From the NCBI RefSeq assembly GCF_004344915.1, contig NZ_SKFG01000002.1, positions 332,924-396,923 of the forward strand: a stretch of DNA of 64,000 nt, given 5' to 3'. The notes beneath the pieces were generated by a model that saw only the letters and a list, made by a program, of their open reading frames with translations, searched no databases and had not been told where the DNA came from. Position 1 is the first letter of the stretch, and every line of letters starts with the position of its first letter. This DNA is from Paenibacillus albiflavus (lineage in GTDB: Bacteria; Bacillota; Bacilli; Paenibacillales; NBRC-103111). Shown one piece after another: positions 1 through 8,359 of the stretch. The position numbers were made by a program, and so were the translations under genes.

Positions 1-1
1 T

Positions 2-70
2 CTTGTTGTAGACACATCAGAGCCAATATCTACGTACATGGATAAGGTGATGGAATATATCAATAGTTAA
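2..70 (+). CDS. 3' end of an unidentified protein (partial)
   Basis: An open frame enters from the left edge and stops at TAA 68-70, giving 22 residues that end in DKVMEYINS. A hairpin terminator follows at 76-117, which supports a real gene end. The visible tail is too short to assign a family; the VVDTS-type strand followed by a helix would suit a P-loop kinase or ATPase, but that is a guess. No function is claimed. Confidence 0.5.
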   Translation, partial: LVVDTSEPISTYMDKVMEYINS

Positions 71-75
71 GCATA

Positions 76-117
76 AAAGACCTTTGGATGAGCCAATCAT
101 TTGAAGGTCTTTGATTT
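76..117 (+). terminator. Rho-independent terminator
   Basis: A 9-bp perfect stem (AAAGACCTT at 76-84 with AAGGTCTTT at 104-112) is followed by a T-rich stretch. It lies 6 nt after the stop of the partial gene at the left edge. Confidence 0.7.
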
Positions 118-213
118 TGACATAATCTTATGAAATTCCTTTCTTTTTGCAATTATCACAGATTGTTATACACTAGATGTATACAAAATTTGAATACTAG
201 CAGGTGATAGATT

Positions 214-696
214 ATGAAATATGATCCCTCTATGCAGAGGATTGACAAGAAAGCGTATAAGGCTAAAAGATTTGGGGGTCTCATTACTTTATTAATTGAA
301 GTCATCCTAAATGTCATACTGTTTATTCTTGCGATTAAGTTTCAGTGGCCTGTATGGATTGTTCCGATTGCAATTGCATGGACAGTCCTATCAATTCCGT
401 TTGAAATTTATATATTCCCATTGATGCATTACGAAACGTGGAGATATCAGATACATGAGGAAGAAATTGAGCTGAAGCATGGCTTTATTTTCCGTAAACA
501 TACAACCATTCCAATGGTCAAAATCCAGCATATTGATGTAAGTCAAGGACCTATTCTTAAACGTTATGGTCTTGCTACTATTAAGCTCTCAACAGCGGCT
601 GGCAGTATCGAGATTCCGTCGTTAGCTGAAGATATAGCCGAAGAGATGCGTAAGAAAATTGCTGTTCTAGCGAGGTTGTCTGATGAAGAAATCTGA
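214..696 (+). CDS. ydbS: YdbS-like PH-domain membrane protein
   Basis: This 160-residue protein has two hydrophobic helices near residues 22-42 and 46-64, followed by a bacterial PH-like domain (bPH_2, formerly DUF304) near 72-145 that contains the typical basic 'HGFIFRKHTTIPMVKIQHID' stretch. The start ATG follows AGGTGA at a good distance. It overlaps the next gene by 14 bp, and the pair matches ydbS-ydbT of Bacillus subtilis in order and size. In B. subtilis this pair is reported to be in the sigma-W regulon and tied to bacteriocin tolerance. That role is family knowledge and is not shown here. Confidence 0.85.
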   Translation: MKYDPSMQRIDKKAYKAKRFGGLITLLIEVILNVILFILAIKFQWPVWIVPIAIAWTVLSIPFEIYIFPLMHYETWRYQIHEEEIELKHGFIFRKHTTIPMVKIQHIDVSQGPILKRYGLATIKLSTAAGSIEIPSLAEDIAEEMRKKIAVLARLSDEEI

Positions 697-2170
697 TGCA
701 CAACTAGAGCAAGATTATCTCCGCTTACATCCAGCATCTATCGTATTTTTCATGATCAGAGGTGTGAAGGAACTCTATGCTCTGTTGCCTTTATTAACTA
801 TTCTCTATGTGAATGTTTCGAAGGCAATAGGCAAAATCACAACCCTATTTCTCGTTATTGCGATAGCGGTAGTTTATCTGATTCTATCTGCAAGTCTGAG
901 TTGGTACTTCTATCAATATCGGGTCGAATCAGGAGCTTTATTGGTTAAACAAGGGGTATGGAAAAAAACAAAAACATGGATTTCTAAAGAAAGAATACAG
1001 TCCATTAATACATCTGAGCATGTCATTGATCGTATATTCGGTTTAGTTCAATTGCAAGTGGAAACAGCTGGTGGTTCCAAGCCAGAAGCTATTTTAAGCT
1101 CGATTTCATTGGCTGAGGCTGCCCGTATTAGCGCAGTATTGGAATATGATGCTGGAAACCTAGTTGATGCCGAGTCATCCAGAACGGAAGCACAAGCAGT
1201 AGCTACAATGGATGAGCCGAAGATGACTTTGTCATCGAAACGACTGTTTCTTCATTCTTCTTTATCAAGCAAGTTTGGGGTTGCACTTGTTCTTATATCT
1301 GGACTATGGCAGGTCTGGGACGATTGGTTTAAGTCTTCTGATATTTTTTCTATATTTGCAGCTTGGTTAGGTGAGAGCTGGAAAATAATGATCGTGATAT
1401 TTATCCTGCTGTTTGCATGGGTCGCAGCTATCTTTTTGTCCTACCTCACGGATTATAATTTTTCGCTTCGGCTTCATGATCATAAGCTAATTATAGAGCG
1501 TGGCTTATTAGAGAAGAAACAAGTTACGCTTACGAGCAGACGTATCCAAGCAATCCATATGATTAAGTACCCGCTTAAACGATTATTCGGTTGGGTCAGT
1601 GTGCGAGCTATTCTTGCAGGGATTACAGAAAATAAGGATAAAACAACAGTTCTTTTTCCAATGGTAAACAAGAATAAAGTAGAAGATATGTTACATCAAT
1701 TCGTACAGGCATATGAGATTCCACAAGAGTGGAATAAGCTAACAACCAAAGCAAGAAGATATCACATCTTTATGCCTTTTCTATTCAGCTCAATCGTTGT
1801 GATTCCTGCCATTGCCTTTATTCCGAGTCCTTATGGATGGTTTGCATTATTATTGCCGGTACTTGTGAGCCTTTATGGGCTGCTCGCTTATAAGCAGACA
1901 GCATGGGCGGTGGGACAAGATCACATCGCAATTCAATACGGAGCATTCTCACACCATCATGTAATCGTGCCTAGGCGGCGTATTCAGTGGCAACGGATGA
2001 CACAGACGCCTTTTCAAGCTAGAAGGGGAATAGCAAGCTTATCCATTGCGCTTACATCAGGTAAAGGGCCTTCAATATATGCGATTCGCTACGCGCCAGA
2101 AGCTGAAGTTAGACGAATTCAAGACTGGCTATCTAGAGAGAAGCGAAGAGAGGAGCTTAAACATGAATAA
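683..2170 (+). CDS. ydbT: YdbT-like membrane protein with three PH-like domains
   Basis: This 495-residue membrane protein has paired hydrophobic segments near residues 22-70, 195-255 and 358-400. Each pair is followed by a bPH_2-type domain with the recurring 'R(R)IQ' signature: ERIQSINTS near 112, RRIQAIHMI near 290 and RRIQWQRMT near 430. That three-fold arrangement is typical of YdbT. The start ATG lies inside the ydbS end, so the two are probably translationally coupled and act as one membrane complex. The ligand is unknown; protection of the envelope against peptides is the family suggestion. Confidence 0.85.
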   Translation: MKKSDAQLEQDYLRLHPASIVFFMIRGVKELYALLPLLTILYVNVSKAIGKITTLFLVIAIAVVYLILSASLSWYFYQYRVESGALLVKQGVWKKTKTWISKERIQSINTSEHVIDRIFGLVQLQVETAGGSKPEAILSSISLAEAARISAVLEYDAGNLVDAESSRTEAQAVATMDEPKMTLSSKRLFLHSSLSSKFGVALVLISGLWQVWDDWFKSSDIFSIFAAWLGESWKIMIVIFILLFAWVAAIFLSYLTDYNFSLRLHDHKLIIERGLLEKKQVTLTSRRIQAIHMIKYPLKRLFGWVSVRAILAGITENKDKTTVLFPMVNKNKVEDMLHQFVQAYEIPQEWNKLTTKARRYHIFMPFLFSSIVVIPAIAFIPSPYGWFALLLPVLVSLYGLLAYKQTAWAVGQDHIAIQYGAFSHHHVIVPRRRIQWQRMTQTPFQARRGIASLSIALTSGKGPSIYAIRYAPEAEVRRIQDWLSREKRREELKHE

Positions 2171-2316
2171 AATCAGGAATAGCTGCAGAAGTGCTTAGGA
2201 AGTGGAATTTCTCTAGTTAAATAAAAATCCGATTTACGTTTCGAGAAAATCAGAGTATTCTATTGGATGAGTCCGTAAAGCGACAGATCATGTATAATAA
2301 GGGGTCAGATATTCAA

Positions 2317-2940
2317 ATGGAAGAAATAGCAGGGTACAAATCAATTGCACTTGATATTGCACAACGAATAGTTAGCGGTGATCTGCCAGTCAACAGCCAA
2401 ATTTCTGGACGAACTTTACTAGCTAGTCAATATCATGTTTCTCCTGAAACAATCCGTAAAGCAATTGGATTGCTCAAAGACGAGAATATTGTATCTGTAT
2501 CACAAGGCAAAGGAGTTATCATTATTTCGGATCAGAATGCTTATGACTATATTACCCGAAATAACTATTTGAAATCGGCGTATTCACTTAAACAAGATTT
2601 GCAGCAGCTGCTAATCGAGAAGAAAGAAATAGATGATAAATTCGAACATTTGCTGACAGGGATTATTAATGCTTCAGACAAATTACAAAAATTAAAACCG
2701 TACAACCCTGTGGAAATCCAAGTTCAACCTTATTCCCATACAGTTGGGAAGACAATTGCCACATTGCAATTCTGGCAGAATACAGGTGCAACGATTGTGG
2801 CATTGCGCAGAGGGACACAGGTTTCCATCTCACCTGGTCCGCATGTGATCTTAAGGGAGAACGACGTGATCGTAGTTGTAGGGGATGGTAGGGTACAAGA
2901 GAGAACGGAACAATTCATTAATGATGTACAAATAGAATAG
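2317..2940 (+). CDS. GntR-type HTH regulator with TrkA-C (RCK-C) ligand domain
   Basis: I chose ATG 2317 (207 aa) because GGGG at 2301-2304 sits upstream and the family begins close to the 'YKSIALDIAQRI' helix; in-frame TTG 2263 and ATG 2290 are alternatives. Residues 8-75 are a GntR winged helix ending in 'SQGKGVIII'. Residues 75-125 look like a coiled linker. Residues 130-205 are a TrkA-C domain with 'FWQNTGATIVALRR' and a 'LRENDVIVVVGD' end. In this family the domain probably senses a nucleotide or ion, and such genes are often next to compatible-solute transporters. Here an OpuC-type operon follows after a terminator, so control of that operon is a reasonable inference. Confidence 0.8.
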   Translation: MEEIAGYKSIALDIAQRIVSGDLPVNSQISGRTLLASQYHVSPETIRKAIGLLKDENIVSVSQGKGVIIISDQNAYDYITRNNYLKSAYSLKQDLQQLLIEKKEIDDKFEHLLTGIINASDKLQKLKPYNPVEIQVQPYSHTVGKTIATLQFWQNTGATIVALRRGTQVSISPGPHVILRENDVIVVVGDGRVQERTEQFINDVQIE

Positions 2941-2957
2941 CGTGTTAATATAACGAT

Positions 2958-2996
2958 AGAACTGCTTAGGGGGACAACCTGAGCAGTTCTTTTTTA
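2958..2996 (+). terminator. Rho-independent terminator after the GntR gene
   Basis: Stem AGAACTGCT (2958-2966) pairs with AGCAGTTCT (2982-2990), with further inner pairs, and is followed by a run of T. It separates the regulator transcript from the transporter operon. Confidence 0.85.
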
Positions 2997-3053
2997 TATA
3001 TGTAGGACATGATTTGTAAATTTTTAACTAACAACTTATATTTAATATCGGGG

Positions 3054-3082
3054 TTGTCAGTTGGAGCGTCGTTTGGTATACT
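3054..3082 (+). promoter_or_regulatory. Sigma-A promoter of the opuC-type operon
   Basis: TTGTCA at 3054-3059 and TATACT at 3077-3082 are separated by 17 nt, close to the sigma-A consensus. They lie about 65 nt upstream of the first transporter gene and downstream of the regulator terminator, so the operon has its own start site. Confidence 0.65.
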
Positions 3083-3146
3083 TACAATTATCACAAAATT
3101 ATGAGCTATTGAACTCGTGAAATTTTCAAAAGAGGTGGTGAGTGAC

Positions 3147-4307
3147 ATGATTCAGTTGAAAGATGTCGTCAAGCAATATGATGATGGTTTTAAAGCCCTT
3201 CATGATATGAATTTGGAATTCAAGGAAGGTGAAATAACCGTATTAATTGGTCCTAGTGGTTGTGGGAAATCAACAACAATGAAGCTAATTAACCGAATCA
3301 TTAATCCTTCTTCAGGCCAGATTCTCATTGGACAACAGGATATATCGACACTTGACCCCGTTAGGCTGCGGAGAACAATCGGGTACGTAATTCAGAATAT
3401 TGGATTATTTCCGCATATGACGATTGCCAAGAATGTGGGAGTTGTTCCTCGTTTGCTGAAATGGGATAAGACAAGGATTGATACTAGGGTGGATGAACTA
3501 CTGCATTTAGTTGGACTAGATCCAGAAGTCTATCGGAACAGATACCCGTCAGAACTAAGTGGTGGACAGCAACAGAGGATTGGTGTCATTCGGGCATTGG
3601 CAGCCGATCCGCAAGTGATCCTCATGGATGAGCCCTTTAGTGCGCTTGATCCAATTAGTCGTGAACAGCTGCAGGATGAGTTGATCAGGCTGCAGCAGGA
3701 ACTGAAGAAGACCATCATATTCGTCACGCATGATATGGATGAGGCCATTAAAATTGCAGATACGATCATTTTGATGAAGGATGGAGAAGTGGTTCAGATC
3801 GGTAAACCAGAGCAGATCCTAAGACATCCTGCTAATGATTTTGTCAGAAGTTTCATTGGTCATAAGAGACTACAATCGGAGAGCGCTGAGGCTGAATTAC
3901 CAGTTGTTGATGAGGTAATGGTGGAGAACCCAGTAACGATTCATCCATCCAGAGGTTTAGCAGAAGCAATAAAAATTATGGAGAGAAGGCGAGTTGATTC
4001 ACTTCTTATCATTGATAAGAGTAATAAATTACTGGGAACCGTGTCTATTTATCATTTGCTTGATCGATATGGGGAAGAGAACACAACCGTTGCAGATGTG
4101 ATGACAACTGTCCAGCATGTTGTGACAAGTGGTACCCCCCTAGCTAGTGCACTTAATGTTATGAGTGAACACCATTTATCCAATTTGGCTATTGTACGTG
4201 AAGATCATCAGTTTGTGGGACTTATTACAAGAGGTTCTGTTGTAAGGTTGATGGCGGAAGTGTATGCCCCACCTACCGATAAGGTGAATTCTTATGCTGC
4301 AATCTAA
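3147..4307 (+). CDS. opuCA: Quaternary-amine (glycine betaine/choline/carnitine) ABC transporter ATPase
   Basis: The protein is 386 aa from ATG 3147, which follows GAGGTGGTG; a GTG 30 nt earlier is less likely. It has a Walker A 'GPSGCGKSTT', signature 'LSGGQQQR', Walker B 'VILMDEP' and switch 'VTHD'. Two CBS domains fill residues 258-375, as in OpuCA/OpuBA and ProV relatives, where they sense ionic strength or adenine nucleotides. It powers import of osmoprotectants at the membrane. It is the first of four overlapping or closely spaced genes (ATPase, permease, binding protein, permease), the OpuC order. The exact substrate cannot be read from sequence. Confidence 0.92.
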   Translation: MIQLKDVVKQYDDGFKALHDMNLEFKEGEITVLIGPSGCGKSTTMKLINRIINPSSGQILIGQQDISTLDPVRLRRTIGYVIQNIGLFPHMTIAKNVGVVPRLLKWDKTRIDTRVDELLHLVGLDPEVYRNRYPSELSGGQQQRIGVIRALAADPQVILMDEPFSALDPISREQLQDELIRLQQELKKTIIFVTHDMDEAIKIADTIILMKDGEVVQIGKPEQILRHPANDFVRSFIGHKRLQSESAEAELPVVDEVMVENPVTIHPSRGLAEAIKIMERRRVDSLLIIDKSNKLLGTVSIYHLLDRYGEENTTVADVMTTVQHVVTSGTPLASALNVMSEHHLSNLAIVREDHQFVGLITRGSVVRLMAEVYAPPTDKVNSYAAI

Positions 4308-4947
4308 AGCTATAACAGACTATATGGAGTTCCTGCATAACAGATACCCCGACATCCTTACAGCCATAATGGAGCATATCACAATCTCCTTGATATCCAT
4401 CTTATTAGGTGTTCTAGTCGCAGTTCCTCTAGGAATACTTCTTGCTAACCATTCCGTGAAATGGTTGAATTCTTTTGTATTTACCATCGCAAATTTATTT
4501 CAAACGATTCCAAGCCTTGCTCTTCTGGCTATTATGATTCCACTATTCGGAATCGGAATGAAGCCCGCTATTATCGCTTTATTCTTATATTCTCTTTTGC
4601 CAATTCTTCGCAATACGTATGCTGGATTCACTTCAGTGGATCAATCGATATTACAGGCTGCTCGAGGTATGGGATATAGTTCCTTACAACGCATACTCCA
4701 AATCCAGCTCCCGCTTGCATTTCCATATATGATGTCAGGTCTTCGAATGACCATGGTATACATTATAAGCTGGACAACGCTCGCTGCCTTAATCGGCGCA
4801 GGTGGTCTTGGTCAGATGATTGTATCCGGTATTGGTGTAAACAAGGAAGAGCTTATTATAACGGGATCGTTAGCTGCTATCCTACTTGCTCTCCTAACGG
4901 ATCGCATGTTAAGTCTGATAGAGAAGAAATTCTCATTAAATCGATAG
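4294..4947 (+). CDS. opuCB: Osmoprotectant ABC transporter permease
   Basis: This 217-residue permease has about five or six membrane helices. The conserved cytoplasmic loop 'LQAARGMGYSSLQRILQIQLP' region (around residues 129-148) is the EAA-type site that docks to the ATPase. The start overlaps the end of the ATPase gene by 14 bp and AAGGTG precedes it. Length and motif agree with OpuCB/OpuBB. With the second permease it should form the membrane channel. Confidence 0.9.
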   Translation: MLQSKAITDYMEFLHNRYPDILTAIMEHITISLISILLGVLVAVPLGILLANHSVKWLNSFVFTIANLFQTIPSLALLAIMIPLFGIGMKPAIIALFLYSLLPILRNTYAGFTSVDQSILQAARGMGYSSLQRILQIQLPLAFPYMMSGLRMTMVYIISWTTLAALIGAGGLGQMIVSGIGVNKEELIITGSLAAILLALLTDRMLSLIEKKFSLNR

Positions 4948-4955
4948 GAGGAATT

Positions 4956-5867
4956 ATGAAAAAAAACAAAATCATTATAACTAGTTTATTGTTGTCATTA
5001 TTACTTCTTTTGTCAGCTTGTGGAAGCAGTAAGGATGCGAGTAGTGGAGGGAAAAAAATCACAATCGGTACGCAAACCTACTCAGAACCCAAAATTATAG
5101 CAGAGATGTATAAAGCACTTATTGAAGACCGTTCATCTATCAAAGTAAAAATCGTAACGGATTTAGCTGCAAGTCCAATTGTCATTAAAGCTATGCAAAG
5201 CAATGAAATTCAGATGGCCACATTGTATACAGGTGAGATTTTAAATGGATATTTTGATGTTACTGGCTCTAAGGATCGTCAAGAAGTATTAGCTCAAGCC
5301 AAAGAAGGCTTTGACAAAAAGTTTGGTTTTACTTGGTTTGATCCTTTTGGATTCGAGAATACGTATGCTTTTACAGTTCGGAAGGATCTAGTGGATCAAT
5401 ATAACCTTAAAACTGTATCAGACTTGAAGGAACACGCTGGATCGATGAGATTAGGTGTAGACACAACTTGGCTGGAACGTGAAGTTGATGGCTATCGCGC
5501 TTTCTCCAAATTGTATGAAGTATCGTTCAAAGAGACATTCCCAATGGAAATTTCTTTAGTGTATAAGGCAGTTGCAGATAGCAAAGTGGATGTGGTCTTG
5601 GCTTATACAACAGATCCTGGGATTCAAGAATACAATCTTCAGACACTTGAAGACGATAAACAATTCTTCCCACCGTATGACGCATCGCCTGTGATTAAGA
5701 AGGAAGCATTGGAACAGATGCCTGAGTTAAAAGAAATAATCCCTTTACTTATAGGTAAAATTGATGCCGCAACGATGACAAGTTTGAACTATGAAGTAGA
5801 TGTTAATAAACGTAATCCGAATGAAGTTGCAGTTGAATTTTTACGAGCCAATGGGTTACTGAAATAA
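4956..5867 (+). CDS. opuCC: Osmoprotectant-binding lipoprotein
   Basis: This 303-residue protein has a lipoprotein signal with 'LLSAC' and lipidated Cys at residue 22, then an OpuAC/type F substrate-binding domain opening with 'KKITIGTQTYSEPKI'. The start follows AGGAGG closely. Such proteins sit outside the membrane and deliver betaine-like trimethylammonium compounds to the permeases. The gene lies between the two permease genes, as in opuC. Confidence 0.9.
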   Translation: MKKNKIIITSLLLSLLLLLSACGSSKDASSGGKKITIGTQTYSEPKIIAEMYKALIEDRSSIKVKIVTDLAASPIVIKAMQSNEIQMATLYTGEILNGYFDVTGSKDRQEVLAQAKEGFDKKFGFTWFDPFGFENTYAFTVRKDLVDQYNLKTVSDLKEHAGSMRLGVDTTWLEREVDGYRAFSKLYEVSFKETFPMEISLVYKAVADSKVDVVLAYTTDPGIQEYNLQTLEDDKQFFPPYDASPVIKKEALEQMPELKEIIPLLIGKIDAATMTSLNYEVDVNKRNPNEVAVEFLRANGLLK

Positions 5868-5885
5868 GCAGAGGAAGTGATCGGA

Positions 5886-6584
5886 ATGAACCCAGAGAGT
5901 AACGGGGTAGTCGAGCTCCTCCAATACATGCAAACCAATGCACAGCATTTGTTAAGTCTGACATGGGGGCATCTGGTTATGGTGCTTTGCGGCTTGGGTC
6001 TTGCGATAATAATAGGTATTCCGCTAGGTGTAATTAGCGCACGTAACGAAAAGCTTGCCTCTTGGATTTTATCTGTAGCGAATATTATTCAGGTGCTACC
6101 CAGTTTAGCCTTGTTAGCGCTCATGATGCTTATCCTTGGACTTGGTTTTAAGACAATGGTCGTTAGTTTATTCTTATATTCACTGCTGCCGATCATTCGC
6201 AATACCTATGTAGGACTAAAGCAGGTTGATCCTAACCTAATCCAAGCTGGCAAAGGAATGGGAATGAGCTATTTTCAATTGCTGCTCAAAATCCAATTGC
6301 CGCTATCGCTTCATTACCTGATGGCAGGCTTACGTGTAGCTGCTGTCATTGCGATTGGTGTAGCAACTTTAGCTCCATTAATTGGAGGAGACGGGCTTGG
6401 GAGAGAGATTTATGCAGGCCTTAATATGAGAAACAACCTTAAGATTTACGCAGGAGCAATTCCTGCAGCTGTATTAGCAATTGCTGCGGATATTATCCTT
6501 GGCAGACTGCAAGCTAAATTACAGCTTGATCGTCCAGTGAAGAAATTGAGTGTAAGTCCTGTTTCTGCAAATAAAGAACCTTAG
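5886..6584 (+). CDS. opuCD: Osmoprotectant ABC transporter permease
   Basis: The protein is 232 aa from ATG 5886; GAGG at 5871-5874 suits this start better than the GTG at 5877. It resembles the first permease and contains the matching EAA-type loop 'IQAGKGMGMSYFQLLLKIQLP' region. It completes the ATPase-permease-binding protein-permease set. The next gene starts 12 nt downstream, so the radical SAM enzyme is probably on the same mRNA. Confidence 0.9.
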   Translation: MNPESNGVVELLQYMQTNAQHLLSLTWGHLVMVLCGLGLAIIIGIPLGVISARNEKLASWILSVANIIQVLPSLALLALMMLILGLGFKTMVVSLFLYSLLPIIRNTYVGLKQVDPNLIQAGKGMGMSYFQLLLKIQLPLSLHYLMAGLRVAAVIAIGVATLAPLIGGDGLGREIYAGLNMRNNLKIYAGAIPAAVLAIAADIILGRLQAKLQLDRPVKKLSVSPVSANKEP

Positions 6585-6596
6585 AGGAGGATGTTT

Positions 6597-7769
6597 ATGG
6601 CACAACCCAAATACATTACGGATATTAATAAAATTACTTATCTAACGGAGTCAGAACGTGAGAAGCTGAAGCAAATCACAGAGAAATTCGTGTTTCGAGT
6701 AAATGATTATTATTTGAACTTAATTGATTGGGAAGATCCAAATGATCCAATTCGCAAGTTAGTTATTCCGAATGAAGAAGAGCTTATGGAGTATGGCAGG
6801 TGGGATGCTTCAGATGAAGATACGAACTATGTCGTTCCAGGCTGTCAGCATAAGTATCGTTCAACAGCATTGCTCCTTGTGTCAGAGGTATGTGGCGCAT
6901 ATTGCAGATATTGCTTCCGAAAGCGATTGTTCCGTAATGATGTGCATGAGGCGACTTTAGATGTTGAAGCAGGGTTACAATATATCGAGCAGCACTCAGA
7001 AATTAATAATGTCTTATTAACAGGCGGAGACAGCTTAATACTAGCTACATCTAAACTACGTGCCATTCTTAGCAGATTACGAGCTATCGAGCATGTTCAA
7101 ATTATAAGACTTGGCTCCAAAATTCCGGTATTTAATCCAATGAGGATTTATGAGGATGAGGAACTCTTAGCAACGATTCGTGAATTCTCAAGCGCTAATA
7201 AACGAATCTACATTATGGCGCATATCAACCATCCAAGAGAGATTACGCCTGAAGCCGTACGAGGCTTCGAAGCTCTCCATCAAGCAGGGGCGATCGTGGT
7301 GAATCAAACCCCAATTCTCAAAGGGATTAATGATAATCCTGAAGTGTTAGGTGAATTGCTAGACCGATTATCTTGGGCTGGCGTGACACCGTATTATTTT
7401 TTCATTAACCGTCCAGTTGCTGGTAATCGTTCTTTTGTCCTGCCGCTCCAAGAAGTATATAACTTAGTGGAACAAGCTAAAGCAAGGACTTCTGGATTAG
7501 GTAAGCGTGTAAGGTTATCCATGAGTCATACATCTGGTAAAATTGAAATTCTGGCTATTGAAAATGGTAAAGCCTATTTGAAATATCATCAATCACGTGA
7601 CAATGATTACGGACGATTTATGGTACTCGATTGTCCGCCAGATGCGTCATGGTTCGATGATTTACCAGGCAACGAGCAGTATTGGCATAAACCAACAAAG
7701 AAAACGGATACCGTAGCTTCAGTAAACGAAATGTCGGATTTGCCGATGCGCAAGTTAAAATCCGTATAG
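6597..7769 (+). CDS. KamA-family radical SAM aminomutase-like protein
   Basis: The ATG at 6597 follows GAGGAGG by 6 nt (390 aa); the upstream ATG 6591 touches the ribosome site. Cys99, Cys103 and Cys106 form the CxxxCxxC iron-sulfur/SAM motif. 'LTGGDSLIL' follows, then 'HINHPREIT' and 'NQTPILKGIND', all typical of lysine 2,3-aminomutase relatives. Lys315 in 'SHTSGKIEIL' lies where the PLP-binding Lys is expected. Family members move an amino group from C2 to C3 of lysine or similar substrates. At about 390 aa it is shorter than YodO/KamA of B. subtilis (about 470 aa). It follows an osmoprotectant importer, but no beta-lysine acetyltransferase (AblB) is next to it, so the substrate is open. 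Confidence 0.8.
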   Translation: MAQPKYITDINKITYLTESEREKLKQITEKFVFRVNDYYLNLIDWEDPNDPIRKLVIPNEEELMEYGRWDASDEDTNYVVPGCQHKYRSTALLLVSEVCGAYCRYCFRKRLFRNDVHEATLDVEAGLQYIEQHSEINNVLLTGGDSLILATSKLRAILSRLRAIEHVQIIRLGSKIPVFNPMRIYEDEELLATIREFSSANKRIYIMAHINHPREITPEAVRGFEALHQAGAIVVNQTPILKGINDNPEVLGELLDRLSWAGVTPYYFFINRPVAGNRSFVLPLQEVYNLVEQAKARTSGLGKRVRLSMSHTSGKIEILAIENGKAYLKYHQSRDNDYGRFMVLDCPPDASWFDDLPGNEQYWHKPTKKTDTVASVNEMSDLPMRKLKSV

Positions 7770-7782
7770 AAAAATGCCGGAT

Positions 7783-7812
7783 AAGAAGTCTACCATGTGT
7801 AGGCTTCTTTGT
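7783..7812 (+). terminator. Rho-independent terminator of the opuC-kamA transcript
   Basis: AAGAAGTCTAC at 7783-7793 pairs with GTAGGCTTCTT at 7799-7809 (one G-T pair) and a short T-rich tail follows. It starts 13 nt after the aminomutase stop codon. Confidence 0.75.
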
Positions 7813-7959
7813 TATTAGAAACAAGGCATATGCAGTTGGTAGCAAACCCTGGTGAATGTCTGGGTCGGGTGTAGCGTTGTCATTGGAATACTTCTGTGAT
7901 TCCGAACCGCATCTCGACTAATTTGATGCAATTCTGGTACCATTTTCAAACCGCACCCT

Positions 7960-8140
7960 AATTTGAATGTAAACCATACAGTCAAAGTCACAGTTTCTGC
8001 TCAGAATTAGCTTTTGCCTGCATAACGTACATTCAAAACTCATCGTTTTAGCTAATCTAGCCCCACCTGCCACTTTTGCCTGCACGCAATGCAGGCAAAA
8101 CTCAGAAATCGACCTATTGGGTAATTTTGAATGTACAAAA
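7960..8140. repeat. Palindromic intergenic repeat region
   Basis: The 590-nt gap between the aminomutase and lipoprotein genes holds interleaved repeats. TTTTGCCTGCA occurs at 8012-8022 and 8074-8084, and its exact inverse at 8090-8100 makes an 11-bp stem with a 5-nt loop. GTACATTCAAAA at 8027-8038 is inverted at 8125-8136 (12 nt, perfect), and a related TTTGAATGTA lies at 7962-7971. A 96-codon minus-strand frame crosses the region, but its Cys-rich product simply follows the repeat words and lacks a convincing start site, so I read this as a repeat and not a gene. The rest of the gap shows nothing else I can name. Confidence 0.65.
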
Positions 8141-8359
8141 TACATCCTGCGACCAAATAATTGCACAGTTCTCCTGTTAAACGCACTCACACATTCTATG
8201 AAATTCAATTAACAAGGATTTACTCGATCTGCATAGGTCAGGTCAGTAACTAACTATCCGAAATTTCTGTAAATTTTGCAACATATTACTATTATTAACG
8301 TCTATGTGAATATGGACAAAAAATCCATTTCATACCTACTAGAATAAGGAGGCTCATGA

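Noticed and set aside
7918..8208. A 96-codon minus-strand frame with many Cys residues
   Set aside because: It is made of repeat words and lacks a ribosome site; Cys pairs come from the repeated TGCAGGC-type sequence, so I list the region as a repeat.
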